64,000 nt of DNA from JACPPO01 sp965262505 (GCA_965262505.1 CBDHFM010000030.1:3658001-3722000); one strand, 5' to 3'; counted from the first letter of the stretch, positions 5,908 to 15,036 are shown. The notes: generated from the sequence alone by a model not told the origin. Numbers and translations are program-made.

Positions 5908-8784
5908 ATGCCTAGACGTGCTTCCATCCGCCTGTTGCCCGCCGTCGCGGTCGGCGTCGTGGTCGGCGTAGTGCTCGCCGTTTCGAGCTTCACGACACCG
6001 CTGGCGCGGAGCCCGGTATCAACTGCGCAGAGCCCGGCATCGACCGCCGACATCCCGCGCGTGCCGTTCGAGAAAATCACGCTGTCCAACGGCCTGGAGG
6101 TGATTCTCAGCGAGAACCCACGGCTGCCGATGGTGGCGGTCAATCTCTGGTATCACGTCGGGCCGGCGAACGAGGAGCCGGGGCGCACGGGGTTCGCTCA
6201 TCTTTTCGAGCACATGATGTTTCAGAGCTCGAAGCATGTGCCCGAAGATTCGCACTTCCGCCTACTGGAAGCGGCCGGCGCCAGCAATTTGAACGGCACC
6301 ACCGACTTCGACCGGACCAACTATTTCGAGACGGTGCCGGCAAATCAGCTCGAGCTGGCGCTGTGGCTCGAGTCCGACCGGATGGGCTATCTGCTCGAAA
6401 AGGTCGATCAGGCGGCCCTGTCGAATCAGCAGGACGTCGTGCGCAACGAGCGCCGGCAGAGCGTCGAGAACCGCCCGTACGGGCTCGCCCAGGAGACGCT
6501 GGTGCAGTCGCTGTTTCCGCAAGGGCATCCCTACTACGGCAACGTTATTGGATCGCACGAAGACATCCAGGCCGTGAAGCTGGACGACGTGAACCGGTTT
6601 TTCCGTCAGTACTACGCGCCGAATAACGCGAGCCTGGCGATCGTGGGCGACTTTGACCCCGCGCAGGCGAAGAAGCTGGTCGAGAAGTATTTCGGCACGC
6701 TCAAGGGCGGCCAGGCCGTCCCGCCGGTCGAGGCGGATACGCCGCGGATCGCCTCCGAGCGCCGCCGCGTCGTACCTGCACGCGTGGAGCTCCCGCGCGT
6801 CTACATGGCCTGGCTGTCGCCACCGATCTTCGAGCCTGGCGACGCCGACGCGGACATCGCCGCCAGCATTCTCGGCTCGGGGCGGTCGAGCCGCCTCTAC
6901 AGGAAGCTGGTGTACGAAAAACAGATTGCGCAGGATGTCTCTGTGCGGCAGGAGTCGCTCATCCTCGGTTCGATCTTTCGGATCCAGGCTACCGCGCGCC
7001 CCGGTCACACCGCCGAAGAACTGGAGCAGGCGATCGACGAGGAGCTTGCCGCGCTGAAGATGCAGGCGCCTGAACCCCGCGAGGTTGAACGGTCGCGGAA
7101 CACGATCGAGACGGCGATCATCGGCGGGCTGGAGCGCCTCGGCGGCTTCGGCGGCGTGGCCGACAGGCTGAACTCCTATAACCACTATCTCGGGACACCC
7201 GACTATCTCGAGAAGGATATCGAGCGCTACCGGTCCGTGACGCCGGCATCGGTGCAGGCGTTCGCGCGCGAGTACCTGGCGGAGAGCGCACGCGCCGTCG
7301 TGTATGCCGTGCCTGGGGAGCCGGAGACAGCGCCCGCTGCGCAGGTACCGACGCAGGCACCGGCGCCGGACACGGCGGCGGCCGCTCAGGACGGCGGGGG
7401 ACAGTCGATCAATGAGGACGAGCCCTGGCGCTTCGACATGCCGCAGCCAGGCGCCGCGCGGACTTTACAGCTGCCGACCCCCGCCTCCGCCACACTGCCG
7501 AACGGTCTCACGCTCATCCTGAACGAGCGGGGCGGCGTGCCGATTGTCGCGGCCAACCTCGTATTGAGGACCGGCAGCGATGCCAATCCGCTCGACAAGG
7601 TCGGACTGGCCAGCTTCGTCGGCGCGATGCTCGATGAGGGCACCACCACGCGAGACGCGCTGCAGATCGCCGACGAGGTGGCTTTCCTCGGCGCGACCCT
7701 GACCACGGGCAGCACGATGGACGCGACGACGGTGCGCTCACGATCGCTGCGGAAGAACTTCGATGCCACGTTGAGCCTGATGGCTGACGTCGTGCTGCGG
7801 CCGTCATTTCCAGCGGAGGAGATCGAACGGCAGCGCGCCAGCCGTCTCGGCCAGCTCGTGCAGCGACGCGACAACCCGGGGCAGGTCGCCGCCGAAGTCA
7901 TGGCGGTTGCGCTTTACGGCCCGCGTCACCCGTACGGCTACACGGAAATCGGCACCGAATCGTCGACGAAGGCGGTGATGCGCGACGACATGGTGGCGTT
8001 TTGGCAGCAGCACTTCGTTCCCGGCAACGCCGCGCTGGTCGTTGCGGGCAACATCTCGATGAGCGAACTCCGAGGGCTGGCGGAAGAGGCATTCTGGTCG
8101 TGGACGGGCGACGCGCCCACGCGGGCGGAACTCGGAGACGCCGACACCACGACCGCACGCGTGATCATCGTGGATAAGCCGGGTACACCGCAGACGCAGT
8201 TACGCGTCGCCGGCATCGGCGCAGCGCGATCGTCGCCGGATTTCCGGGCGCTGCAGGTGATGAACACCGCGCTGGGCGGCCTCTTTTCGAGCCGTATCAA
8301 CATGAACCTGCGTGAGCAGCACGGGTACAGCTACGGCGCCTACTCGGCCTTCGTGTTTCGCCGCGGCGCGGGACCGTTCCTCGTGTCCGGCGGCGTGCGG
8401 ACGGACGTCACGGCGCCCGCGGTCACGGAGGTCTTCAAGGAGATTGCCGGGATGATTGAGGAGCCGATACCCGAAGAAGAACTGCAGAAGGCGAAGGACT
8501 CGATGGCCAACTCACTGCCGGGCGCGTTCGAGACCAGCCGGAACGCGGTCAACAACTTCTCGAACATCTTTGTCTACGACCTCGGCCTCGATTACTACAC
8601 CCGCTACGCGCGGCAGGTGAATGCGGTCACAGCCGAGCAGGCGCTCGACGTGGCCCGGCGATACCTGGTACCTGAGCGCCTGGTGGTCATCGCGGTTGGC
8701 GACCGCGCCGCCATCGAGGAAGACTTGAGGAATCTGAGCCTGGGCACTGTGGAATTCTGGGACGCCGAGGGGCAGCGCCGTTGA
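5908..8784 (+). CDS. Secreted two-domain M16 (pitrilysin/insulinase-type) zinc peptidase
   Basis: A 958-residue protein. The ATG at 5908 is chosen because it gives an N-terminal signal peptide or anchor (residues 10-28). The first M16 unit has the inverted zinc motif H98-L-F-E101-H102 and the distal Glu near 181 (VVRNERRQ). Around residues 470-510 an Ala/Pro-rich linker leads to a second M16 unit (GLTLILNERGGVPIVAANL...) with no HxxEH, the usual inactive partner half. It likely degrades peptides in the periplasm. The gene begins five bases after the glycosylase stop and may be co-transcribed with it. Confidence 0.9.
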   Translation: MPRRASIRLLPAVAVGVVVGVVLAVSSFTTPLARSPVSTAQSPASTADIPRVPFEKITLSNGLEVILSENPRLPMVAVNLWYHVGPANEEPGRTGFAHLFEHMMFQSSKHVPEDSHFRLLEAAGASNLNGTTDFDRTNYFETVPANQLELALWLESDRMGYLLEKVDQAALSNQQDVVRNERRQSVENRPYGLAQETLVQSLFPQGHPYYGNVIGSHEDIQAVKLDDVNRFFRQYYAPNNASLAIVGDFDPAQAKKLVEKYFGTLKGGQAVPPVEADTPRIASERRRVVPARVELPRVYMAWLSPPIFEPGDADADIAASILGSGRSSRLYRKLVYEKQIAQDVSVRQESLILGSIFRIQATARPGHTAEELEQAIDEELAALKMQAPEPREVERSRNTIETAIIGGLERLGGFGGVADRLNSYNHYLGTPDYLEKDIERYRSVTPASVQAFAREYLAESARAVVYAVPGEPETAPAAQVPTQAPAPDTAAAAQDGGGQSINEDEPWRFDMPQPGAARTLQLPTPASATLPNGLTLILNERGGVPIVAANLVLRTGSDANPLDKVGLASFVGAMLDEGTTTRDALQIADEVAFLGATLTTGSTMDATTVRSRSLRKNFDATLSLMADVVLRPSFPAEEIERQRASRLGQLVQRRDNPGQVAAEVMAVALYGPRHPYGYTEIGTESSTKAVMRDDMVAFWQQHFVPGNAALVVAGNISMSELRGLAEEAFWSWTGDAPTRAELGDADTTTARVIIVDKPGTPQTQLRVAGIGAARSSPDFRALQVMNTALGGLFSSRINMNLREQHGYSYGAYSAFVFRRGAGPFLVSGGVRTDVTAPAVTEVFKEIAGMIEEPIPEEELQKAKDSMANSLPGAFETSRNAVNNFSNIFVYDLGLDYYTRYARQVNAVTAEQALDVARRYLVPERLVVIAVGDRAAIEEDLRNLSLGTVEFWDAEGQRR

Positions 8785-8786
8785 TG

Positions 8787-8807
8787 TAAAATCGGACTTG
8801 GTTAGTC
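8787..8807 (+). promoter_or_regulatory. Candidate promoter -10 and IscR-like operator before cysM
   Basis: TAAAAT at 8787-8792 resembles a -10 box; no convincing -35 is seen. Immediately after it, 8795-8807 reads GACT-TGGTT-AGTC, an inverted repeat with a 5-base spacer, five bases before the cysM ATG. The same GACT-N5-AGTC core overlaps the -10 of the SUF operon (40198-40210) and is the core of the E. coli IscR type-1 site. The operon downstream contains an IscR-like Rrf2 gene, which suggests autoregulation. Function is inferred. Confidence 0.5.
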
Positions 8808-8811
8808 GGAC

Positions 8812-9762
8812 ATGCAAGCCGTCACCCTTGGGCTTCCACGTGCCTCCCCTTCCATCGTCGATCTGATCGGCAACACGCCGCTGGTCAGGCTGTCGAGCTT
8901 TGAAACGGGCCTCCGCAACGTCGAGCTATGGGCGAAGGCGGAGTGGAGAAATCCCGGCGGTTCCGTCAAGGATCGGCCGGCGGCCCGGATGATCCTCGAG
9001 GGCGAGCGGTCAGGCGCGCTGACGCGCGCCAAGATTCTGCTCGATGCGACATCCGGCAACACGGGTATCGCGTATGCGATGATCGGCGCCGCGCGGGGCT
9101 ATCGCGTGCGCCTGTGTGTGCCAGAGAACGTCACGCCCGAGCGCAAGCGGATCCTTCGCGCGTTCGGGGCAGAGATCGTCTTTACGGATCCAATGGAGGG
9201 GTCCGATGGCGCCATCATTCGGGCCAAGGCCATGTACGCGGCGGAGCCGGATGTGTACTTCTATCCGGACCAGTACAGCAACGCCGGCAACTGGCTGTCT
9301 CACTACGACACGACGGGGCCTGAACTCATCGAGCAGACCGACGGACGATTGACGCATTTCGTCGCCGGGCTCGGTACGAGCGGCACGTTCGTTGGCGCCG
9401 GCCGTCGGCTGCGCGAGTTCAATGCGTCGATTCGCCTGATTTCGGTCCAGCCGGATTCGCCGCTCCACGGCCTGGAGGGGTTGAAGCACATGGGCACCGC
9501 GATCGTCCCTGGTATTTACGATCCGTCGCTGGCTGACGAGGATATCGGCGTTGGCACCGAGGAAGCGTTCGAGTTGACACGCGAGCTTGCCCTGGGGGGG
9601 CTCTTCGTCGGTATCTCGAGTGGCGCGAACCTGGCAGGCGCGTTGCGCGTGGCGAGGCGCGCGTCCGATGCCGTCATCATCGTCGTCTTCTGCGACGGCG
9701 GCGAGAAGTATCTCTCGGAGCGTTTCTGGGATGAATCAGCCGAAGGAGACAGGCGCCGATGA
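8812..9762 (+). CDS. cysM: Cysteine synthase, CysM type (PLP-dependent)
   Basis: A fold-type II PLP enzyme that makes cysteine from an activated serine and a sulfur donor. The Schiff-base Lys is K53 in NPGGSVKDRPA; the phosphate/substrate loop TSGNTG is at 80-85; GTSGTF and SSGAN near the C-terminus complete the PLP site. Length (316) fits CysK/CysM. It overlaps the next gene by ATGA, and that gene is a JAMM peptidase followed by a CysO-MoeZ fusion. The same three partners form the mec-cysO-cysM system of Mycobacterium tuberculosis, in which CysM uses O-phosphoserine and a protein thiocarboxylate instead of sulfide. I infer that chemistry here. Confidence 0.9.
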   Translation: MQAVTLGLPRASPSIVDLIGNTPLVRLSSFETGLRNVELWAKAEWRNPGGSVKDRPAARMILEGERSGALTRAKILLDATSGNTGIAYAMIGAARGYRVRLCVPENVTPERKRILRAFGAEIVFTDPMEGSDGAIIRAKAMYAAEPDVYFYPDQYSNAGNWLSHYDTTGPELIEQTDGRLTHFVAGLGTSGTFVGAGRRLREFNASIRLISVQPDSPLHGLEGLKHMGTAIVPGIYDPSLADEDIGVGTEEAFELTRELALGGLFVGISSGANLAGALRVARRASDAVIIVVFCDGGEKYLSERFWDESAEGDRRR

Positions 9763-10256
9763 CCGCCCTGGACGCCGAAGCGGTGCGAAGGCGGCTCACG
9801 CTGCGGCCGGGAGTCGCGGGCGCCATCAAGAGTCATGGTTCGGAGACCTACCCCGACGAGTGCTGCGGGGCGCTCATCGGCCGCGACGGGGTGGTCACCG
9901 GCACGTACGCGTTGCCGAACATGACCGAAGAAGGACCCAGACGGCGGTTTCGCGTGCGGCCGCAGGATTACCGCGAAGCCGAGCGGCGGGCCGCCGAGGG
10001 TGGGGCCGAGTTGCTCGGGTTTTATCACTCGCACCCTGACCATCCGGCGCGTCCGTCGCAGTACGACCTCGATCACGCGTGGCCGTTCTTTTCGTACATC
10101 ATCGTTTCAGTCCGCGGAGGCGTTCCCGAAGACATGACGTCGTGGCGTCTGAAGGAAGACCGTTCCGCTTTCGACCAGGAAGACTTGACCAATGCCGAAC
10201 ACGATTCACATTCCCACGCCTCTGCGTCCCTTCACCGACAAGAAGGAGTCGGTTGA
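9759..10256 (+). CDS. mec: JAMM/MPN+ metallopeptidase, Mec-like (M67)
   Basis: A 165-residue zinc peptidase. The full JAMM signature is present: E34 (YPDECCG), H90-x-H92 and, after seven residues, S100-x2-D103. In M. tuberculosis the homologue Mec trims cysteine from the C-terminus of the CysO-Cys adduct, releasing free cysteine. The gene overlaps cysM by 4 bp and the downstream cysO::moeZ fusion by 65 bp, so the three are translationally coupled. Because the carrier here is fused upstream of a MoeZ-like domain, the enzyme might also free the carrier by cutting after its Gly-Gly; that is speculation. Confidence 0.88.
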   Translation: MTALDAEAVRRRLTLRPGVAGAIKSHGSETYPDECCGALIGRDGVVTGTYALPNMTEEGPRRRFRVRPQDYREAERRAAEGGAELLGFYHSHPDHPARPSQYDLDHAWPFFSYIIVSVRGGVPEDMTSWRLKEDRSAFDQEDLTNAEHDSHSHASASLHRQEGVG

Positions 10257-11691
10257 GGTCGACGGAAACACCGTCGGTGAGCTGCTCGCCGACCTCACGA
10301 AGCGGTACGACGGGCTCCGGAGGCATCTCTACGCCGACGACGGCAGGTTGAGGAACTTCGTCAACGTCTATTTGAATGACGAAGACATCCGCTACCTGCA
10401 GCGCGAGCAGACGCCGGTCAAGCCTGGCGATTCGCTGAGCATCGTCCCGTCGGTGGCCGGCGGCGCGCCGACGACCGCAACGCCCAAGCGCCCGATGGGT
10501 GAGGCCGCCACGACAGGCGCGGGCCTTCAAGCACTGCCCGAGCTGTCGCAGGCTGAGATTCAGCGGTACAGCCGTCACCTCATCATGCCGGAAGTCGGCG
10601 TCGACGGGCAGCGGCGGCTGAAGGTCTCGAGCGTGCTCTGCATCGGCGCGGGCGGCCTTGGGTCGCCGGCTGCGATGTACCTCGCGGCTGCCGGTGTCGG
10701 CCGAATCGGGATCGTCGACTTCGATGTTGTCGACTTCAGCAACCTGCAGCGGCAGTTGCTTCACGGGACGCCTGACGTCGGAAGATCGAAGCTGGAGTCG
10801 GCGAAGGATCGTCTGCATGCGCTCAATCCGCATGTCGACGTCGAGACGCACGAGACGTTGCTGTCGTCGGACAACGCCCTGAAGCTGTTTGAGCCCTACG
10901 ACGTGATTCTCGACGGCACGGACAACTTCCCGACGCGGTATCTGGTGAACGACGCGTGCGTCATCAGCGGCAAGCCCAATGCGTACGGCAGCATCTTCCG
11001 GTTCGAAGGCCAGGCATCGGTCTTTGCCACCAAGGACGGCCCGTGCTATCGATGCCTCTATCCGGATCCGCCGCCACCGGGGCTCGTGCCGAGCTGCGCG
11101 GAGGGCGGCGTGCTGGGCGTGCTGCCAGGCATCATCGGTGTCATTCAGGCGACCGAAGCCATTAAATTGATGCTCGGGGTCGGCGAGCCGCTCGTCGGAC
11201 GGTTTCTGATCTACGACGCACTGAAGATGCGGTTCCGCGAATTGAAGCTGCGGAAGGATCCCGAATGCCCGGTCTGCGGGACCAATCCGACGGTCACCGA
11301 GTTGATTGACTACGAGCAGTTCTGTGGCATTCGGCCGGAGCCGGCGGAGCAGCCTGCAGGCGCCGCCGTCAGCGAGTGGGAAATTACACCGGTCGAATTG
11401 AAGCGGCGACTGGACGCCGGCGACGATCTGTTCATTCTCGACGTGAGGGAACCGAACGAGTATCAGATCAACCGCATTCCGGGATCGACGCTGATTCCAC
11501 TCGGAGAATTGCCGAGGCGCTACCAGGAACTGGACCAGGATCGCGAGATCGTGGCGCTCTGCAAGATGGGCGCGCGCAGCGCGAAGGCGATGGAGTACCT
11601 GCGGTCGGTCGGATTCACGAGCGTCAAGAACCTGCGGGGCGGCGTGCTGGAGTGGATCGACAAGGTCGATCCGAGCCAGCCGAAGTACTAA
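10192..11691 (+). CDS. Sulfur-carrier (CysO/ThiS-like) - MoeB/ThiF E1-like - rhodanese fusion (MoeZ)
   Basis: A 499-residue three-domain protein. Residues 1-91 are a ubiquitin-like sulfur carrier ending SVAGG (G90-G91), the exact ending of CysO, but here followed by an Ala/Thr/Pro linker. Residues 117-370 are a MoeB/ThiF adenylyltransferase: ATP loop GAGGLGSPA (153-161), DGTDNFPTR, and four zinc-type cysteines C285, C288, C359, C362; C302 lies where E1-like enzymes may form an acyl-thioester. Residues 393-495 are a rhodanese with active-site loop C457-KMGARS. The fused carrier would be adenylated and given a terminal thiocarboxylate. Fusion of carrier, activator and sulfurtransferase implies stoichiometric coupling of the whole reaction. 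Confidence 0.9.
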   Translation: MPNTIHIPTPLRPFTDKKESVEVDGNTVGELLADLTKRYDGLRRHLYADDGRLRNFVNVYLNDEDIRYLQREQTPVKPGDSLSIVPSVAGGAPTTATPKRPMGEAATTGAGLQALPELSQAEIQRYSRHLIMPEVGVDGQRRLKVSSVLCIGAGGLGSPAAMYLAAAGVGRIGIVDFDVVDFSNLQRQLLHGTPDVGRSKLESAKDRLHALNPHVDVETHETLLSSDNALKLFEPYDVILDGTDNFPTRYLVNDACVISGKPNAYGSIFRFEGQASVFATKDGPCYRCLYPDPPPPGLVPSCAEGGVLGVLPGIIGVIQATEAIKLMLGVGEPLVGRFLIYDALKMRFRELKLRKDPECPVCGTNPTVTELIDYEQFCGIRPEPAEQPAGAAVSEWEITPVELKRRLDAGDDLFILDVREPNEYQINRIPGSTLIPLGELPRRYQELDQDREIVALCKMGARSAKAMEYLRSVGFTSVKNLRGGVLEWIDKVDPSQPKY

Positions 11692-11739
11692 GCCCCTGGG
11701 GTTGTAGCGGCCGAAGACCGCTGAGCCTGCGGAGCACTC

Positions 11740-12192
11740 ATGCTGCGATTGTCTAAAAAAGCAGACTACGCGCTGATGGCCGTGACGCACCTGGCCTTGC
11801 CAGACGGGCCCTCGTCGACGAGTGCGCGCGAGATCGCAGAACAGTACGACATCCCGATCGAGCTGATGGCCAAGGTGCTCCAGCGGCTCGTGCGGGCGGG
11901 TTTGCTGACATCGACGCAGGGGACACGGGGCGGCTACACGTTGAGCCGTCCGCCCGCGGCGATCAGCGTGGCCGACGTGATCCAGGCGATTGACGGGCCG
12001 TTCAGGGTGACCGCGTGCTCGCCGGAGAACCACGATTGTGACCAGTACAGCAAGTGCAGCATCCGCGACCCGTTGTGGCGGATTCGTGAGCGGATTACGG
12101 CGACCCTGGACACGGTAACCATTGCCGAAATGGCGGCAGAGAGTGATGCGGTGCATGTGCCGGCGACGCACGCCGAGGTGATAAGACGATGA
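11740..12192 (+). CDS. Rrf2-family [Fe-S] transcription regulator, IscR-like
   Basis: A 150-residue Rrf2 regulator with winged helix (LSKKADYALMAVTHLAL; SAREIAEQYDIPIELMAKVLQRL) and three cysteines C93, C100 and C106 in the cluster-binding region, close to IscR spacing. It precedes iscS with an ATGA overlap and is the fourth gene of the cysM operon. It is very similar to the regulator of the SUF operon at 40228; both begin MLRLSKK and share cysteine spacing. It likely represses Fe-S assembly genes when cluster supply is sufficient. Confidence 0.9.
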   Translation: MLRLSKKADYALMAVTHLALPDGPSSTSAREIAEQYDIPIELMAKVLQRLVRAGLLTSTQGTRGGYTLSRPPAAISVADVIQAIDGPFRVTACSPENHDCDQYSKCSIRDPLWRIRERITATLDTVTIAEMAAESDAVHVPATHAEVIRR

Positions 12193-13403
12193 AACTTCCG
12201 ATCTACATGGACTATCACGCCACGACGCCCGTGGATCCGCGGGTGCTCGAGACGATGCTGCCGTACTTCACACAGAACTTCGGCAACTCGGCGAGCCGCA
12301 ACCACGCCTTCGGGTGGGCAGCGGAAGAAGCCGTGAATAACGCGCGCAAGCAGGTGGCGGATCTCCTCGGCGCCAACCCGAAGGAGATCATCTTCACGAG
12401 CGGCGCGACTGAATCCAACAACCTGGCCATCAAGGGCGTCGCGGAGATGTACCGCGAGAAGGGCAACCACGTCATCACGTGTGTGATCGAGCACGAGGCG
12501 GTGATCGACACGTGCAAGAAGCTGGAAAAGCAGGGCGCCCGCGTCACCTGCCTGCCGGTACAGAAGGACGGGCGCATCGACCTGGACGACCTTCGCGCGG
12601 CCATCACGGACAAGACGATCCTGATCACGATCATGACCGCCAACAACGAGATCGGCGTGCTCCAGCCGGTGGCCGAGATCGGCGCCATCGCCAAGGAGAA
12701 GGGGATCCTGTTTCACACCGACGCGGTGCAGGCGGCCGGCAAGGTTCCCTTCGACGTTGACCAGGTGAAGGCCGACCTGGTGTCCATCAGCGCGCACAAG
12801 ATGTACGGGCCGAAGGGCGTCGGGGCGCTGTATGTGCGGCGCCGCAACCCGCGCGTGCTGCTGGCCGAGCAGATCAGCGGCGGCGGTCACGAGCGCGGCA
12901 TGCGCTCAGGCACGCTGAACGTGCCGGGTATCGTGGGTTTCGGCAAGGCCGCGGCAATCTGCATGACCGAAATGGCCGCCGACGCCGCGCGCCTGATCGC
13001 GCTGCGGGAACGCCTGAACGAGAGGCTTCACCAGAACCTCGACGAGATATACACCAACGGATCGATGGAGCACCGGCTGCCGCACAATCTGAATATCAGC
13101 TTCGCATATGTCGAGGGCGAGTCGCTGCTGATGGGCATCAACGATGTGGCGGTCTCGTCCGGTTCCGCGTGCGCGTCCGCCAGCCTCGAGCCCTCGTACG
13201 TGCTCAAAGCGCTTGGCGCCGGCGACGACCTGGCGCGCTCGTCGATTCGGTTCGGGCTCGGCCGGTGGACGACGGAGGAAGAAGTCGATTACGTCGTGGA
13301 TACGCTCACGAACGTCGTACGGCGCCTCCGCGAGATGTCGGCGCTGTACGAGATGGCGAAAGAAGGCGTCGACCTGTCGAAGATGCAGTGGGTCGCGCGC
13401 TAG
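12189..13403 (+). CDS. iscS: Cysteine desulfurase, IscS/NifS type
   Basis: A 404-residue class V aminotransferase-fold PLP enzyme that converts cysteine to alanine and passes persulfide sulfur onward. It shows the N-terminal YMDYHATTPVDPRVLE, the PLP Lys in SAHKMYGPKGVGAL, and the mobile-loop Cys in SSGSACASASLEPS, which marks group I (IscS) enzymes. It overlaps the Rrf2 gene by 4 bp and is followed by iscU after 21 bp, giving a minimal ISC-type unit without iscA, hscAB or fdx nearby. Confidence 0.95.
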   Translation: MKLPIYMDYHATTPVDPRVLETMLPYFTQNFGNSASRNHAFGWAAEEAVNNARKQVADLLGANPKEIIFTSGATESNNLAIKGVAEMYREKGNHVITCVIEHEAVIDTCKKLEKQGARVTCLPVQKDGRIDLDDLRAAITDKTILITIMTANNEIGVLQPVAEIGAIAKEKGILFHTDAVQAAGKVPFDVDQVKADLVSISAHKMYGPKGVGALYVRRRNPRVLLAEQISGGGHERGMRSGTLNVPGIVGFGKAAAICMTEMAADAARLIALRERLNERLHQNLDEIYTNGSMEHRLPHNLNISFAYVEGESLLMGINDVAVSSGSACASASLEPSYVLKALGAGDDLARSSIRFGLGRWTTEEEVDYVVDTLTNVVRRLREMSALYEMAKEGVDLSKMQWVAR

Positions 13404-13424
13404 GGTTTGGGCTGGGAGAAGGAG

Positions 13425-13856
13425 ATGGCTTACTCAGACAAGGTCATTGACCACTACGAGCACCCGCGCAACGTCGGATCGCTGCCGAAAAACGACATGA
13501 ACGTGGGGACAGGCCTGGTCGGCGCGCCGGAATGCGGCGACGTCATGAAGCTCCAGGTCCGGATCAACCCGGAGACGGGCGTCATCGATGACGCGAAGTT
13601 CAAGACGTTCGGGTGCGGAGCGGCGATCGCCAGCTCGAGCCTGGCGACCGAGTGGCTCAAGGGTAGGACGGTCGATCAGGCGCTCGCGATCAAGAACACC
13701 GACATCGGTACCGAGTTGGCGCTACCGTCGGTGAAGATCCACTGTTCGGTCCTTGCGGAGGACGCGATCAAGGCCGCGATCGCGGATTACCGGAAGAAGC
13801 GCGATGGGAGCAAGGCGGGCGCGTCTGGTGGCGCACATGCGCAGCCGAGCGCCTGA
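13425..13856 (+). CDS. iscU: Fe-S cluster assembly scaffold IscU
   Basis: A 143-residue scaffold. The three cluster cysteines are in the expected contexts: GAPECGDVMKLQ, FGCGAAIASSS and KIHCSVLAEDAI; the first is followed by the conserved Asp. The ATG at 13425 is chosen over the TTG at 13407 because GGGAG/AGGAG precedes it and homologues start MAYSDKVIDHYEHPRN. The C-terminus has a short Gly/Ala-rich tail (about residues 128-143) beyond the usual end. Last gene of the cysM operon. Confidence 0.93.
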   Translation: MAYSDKVIDHYEHPRNVGSLPKNDMNVGTGLVGAPECGDVMKLQVRINPETGVIDDAKFKTFGCGAAIASSSLATEWLKGRTVDQALAIKNTDIGTELALPSVKIHCSVLAEDAIKAAIADYRKKRDGSKAGASGGAHAQPSA

Positions 13857-13927
13857 ACCGCCATTTCCCGGCTCCGGATTCCCCGGTCTAGGAGTTGGAG
13901 GTTGGAAGCGGGGCGGTGACGAGGATG

Positions 13928-14092
13928 ATGCAGCTTAATTCAGCTCGGCGGCGCCCTTCCGCGACGATTGTCGCTTTTCTCGCCGTTCTTGCAGGGGTGG
14001 ACTTTCACGCCCACCCTGCCGCATACCGCGCACCCGCCGCCGACTTCGGCGCGCTCGTTCGCTGGCTCGCGGATCGAGCACGTAAGCGATGA
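13928..14092 (+). CDS. Possible small protein overlapping mqnD
   Basis: A 54-residue frame from ATG 13928 whose TGA stop overlaps the mqnD start (ATGA), as in translational coupling. Residues 12-25 are hydrophobic enough for a weak signal or anchor; the rest is Ala/Arg-rich and matches nothing I recognise. It may simply be a leader region. Base composition is coding-like but that is weak evidence at this GC content. Confidence 0.25.
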   Translation: MQLNSARRRPSATIVAFLAVLAGVDFHAHPAAYRAPAADFGALVRWLADRARKR

Positions 14093-14916
14093 AGATCACT
14101 GTCGCCCACAGTCCTGATTCAGACGATGCGTTCATGCATTACGGAATCGCCAGCGGTAAGGTCCCGTCAGATGGGATCGAGTTCAACCACCTGCTGGCCG
14201 ATATCGAAACGCTGAATCGCGCCGCGTTCGAAGGCCAGTACGAAGTCAGCGCGGTCTCGTTCAACGCCTACACGCACCTGACCGACAGATACCTGCTCCT
14301 CCCGCATGGTTCGAGCATGGGCGACGACTACGGTCCGATCGTCGTCGCTCGGACCGACGGCCCTTCGACCACGAAGGGCATCAGGGTTGCCGTCCCAGGG
14401 GAACTGACGACGGCGTTTCTCACGCTGCGGATCTACGACCCGGACGTCGAGTACGTAGTGATGCCGTTCGATCGCATCCAGGACGCGGTGCGCCGGGGTG
14501 AAATCGCGGCCGGTCTGCTGATTCACGAGGGGCAGCTCACGTATCAGGACGAAGGGCTGAAGAAGATCGTGGATCTGGGTGAATGGTGGGCCGATCGCAC
14601 CGGCGGGCTGCCGCTGCCTCTCGGGGGCAATGTCATCCGGCGCGACCTCGGGCCTGACACGATTCGCGAGGTCTCGCGCCTGCTGCATGAGAGCATCGCG
14701 TATGCGCTGGCACACCGCCAGGAGGCGCTCGATTACGCGCTGCAGTTCGGCCGTGGCCTCGATCGCGCCAAAGCGGATCGGTTTGTCGGCATGTACGTGA
14801 ACGAGCTCACTCTGGAGTACGGCGACCGTGGCCGCGCGGCCGTCCGTCGGCTGCTCGACGAAGCCTGGGAAAAGCGCCTGATTCCGAAGCGGGTTGTCGC
14901 CGAATTCAGCGCCTGA
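14089..14916 (+). CDS. mqnD: 1,4-dihydroxy-6-naphthoate synthase (MqnD), futalosine pathway
   Basis: A 275-residue MqnD: the N-terminus ITVAHSPDSDDAFMHYGIASGKV is diagnostic, and the later LLPHGSSMGDDYGP, GLLIHEGQLTYQDEGL and LGEWWADRTGGLPLPLGGN blocks fit the periplasmic-binding-protein-like fold of the family. The invariant His in LLIHEGQ is present. It opens cyclic dehypoxanthine futalosine to the naphthoate precursor of menaquinone. MqnE (37005) and MenG (3691) are in the same window; MqnA, MqnB and MqnC are not. Confidence 0.93.
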   Translation: MKITVAHSPDSDDAFMHYGIASGKVPSDGIEFNHLLADIETLNRAAFEGQYEVSAVSFNAYTHLTDRYLLLPHGSSMGDDYGPIVVARTDGPSTTKGIRVAVPGELTTAFLTLRIYDPDVEYVVMPFDRIQDAVRRGEIAAGLLIHEGQLTYQDEGLKKIVDLGEWWADRTGGLPLPLGGNVIRRDLGPDTIREVSRLLHESIAYALAHRQEALDYALQFGRGLDRAKADRFVGMYVNELTLEYGDRGRAAVRRLLDEAWEKRLIPKRVVAEFSA

Positions 14917-15036
14917 GACATCCACAGGAAACGTAGTCGTTGGGCGGGTGTGTGCCGTCTAAAGCGCTTTTCAAATAGGCCTTGTACTACCTGGGGCGGT
15001 CGTGGTACTTCTGCGCGCACCGATGCAGGAGGCCCG

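Noticed and set aside
10099..12171. 690-residue open frame on the minus strand across cysO::moeZ and rrf2
   Set aside because: It lies opposite well-supported genes, is Arg/His/Asp-rich with no recognisable domain, and follows from high GC at third positions of the real genes.
12189..13856. A nif-specific cluster (NifS/NifU)
   Set aside because: The desulfurase loop SSGSACASASLEPS and the short scaffold without NifU C-terminal domains are IscS/IscU-type, and no nif genes are near.
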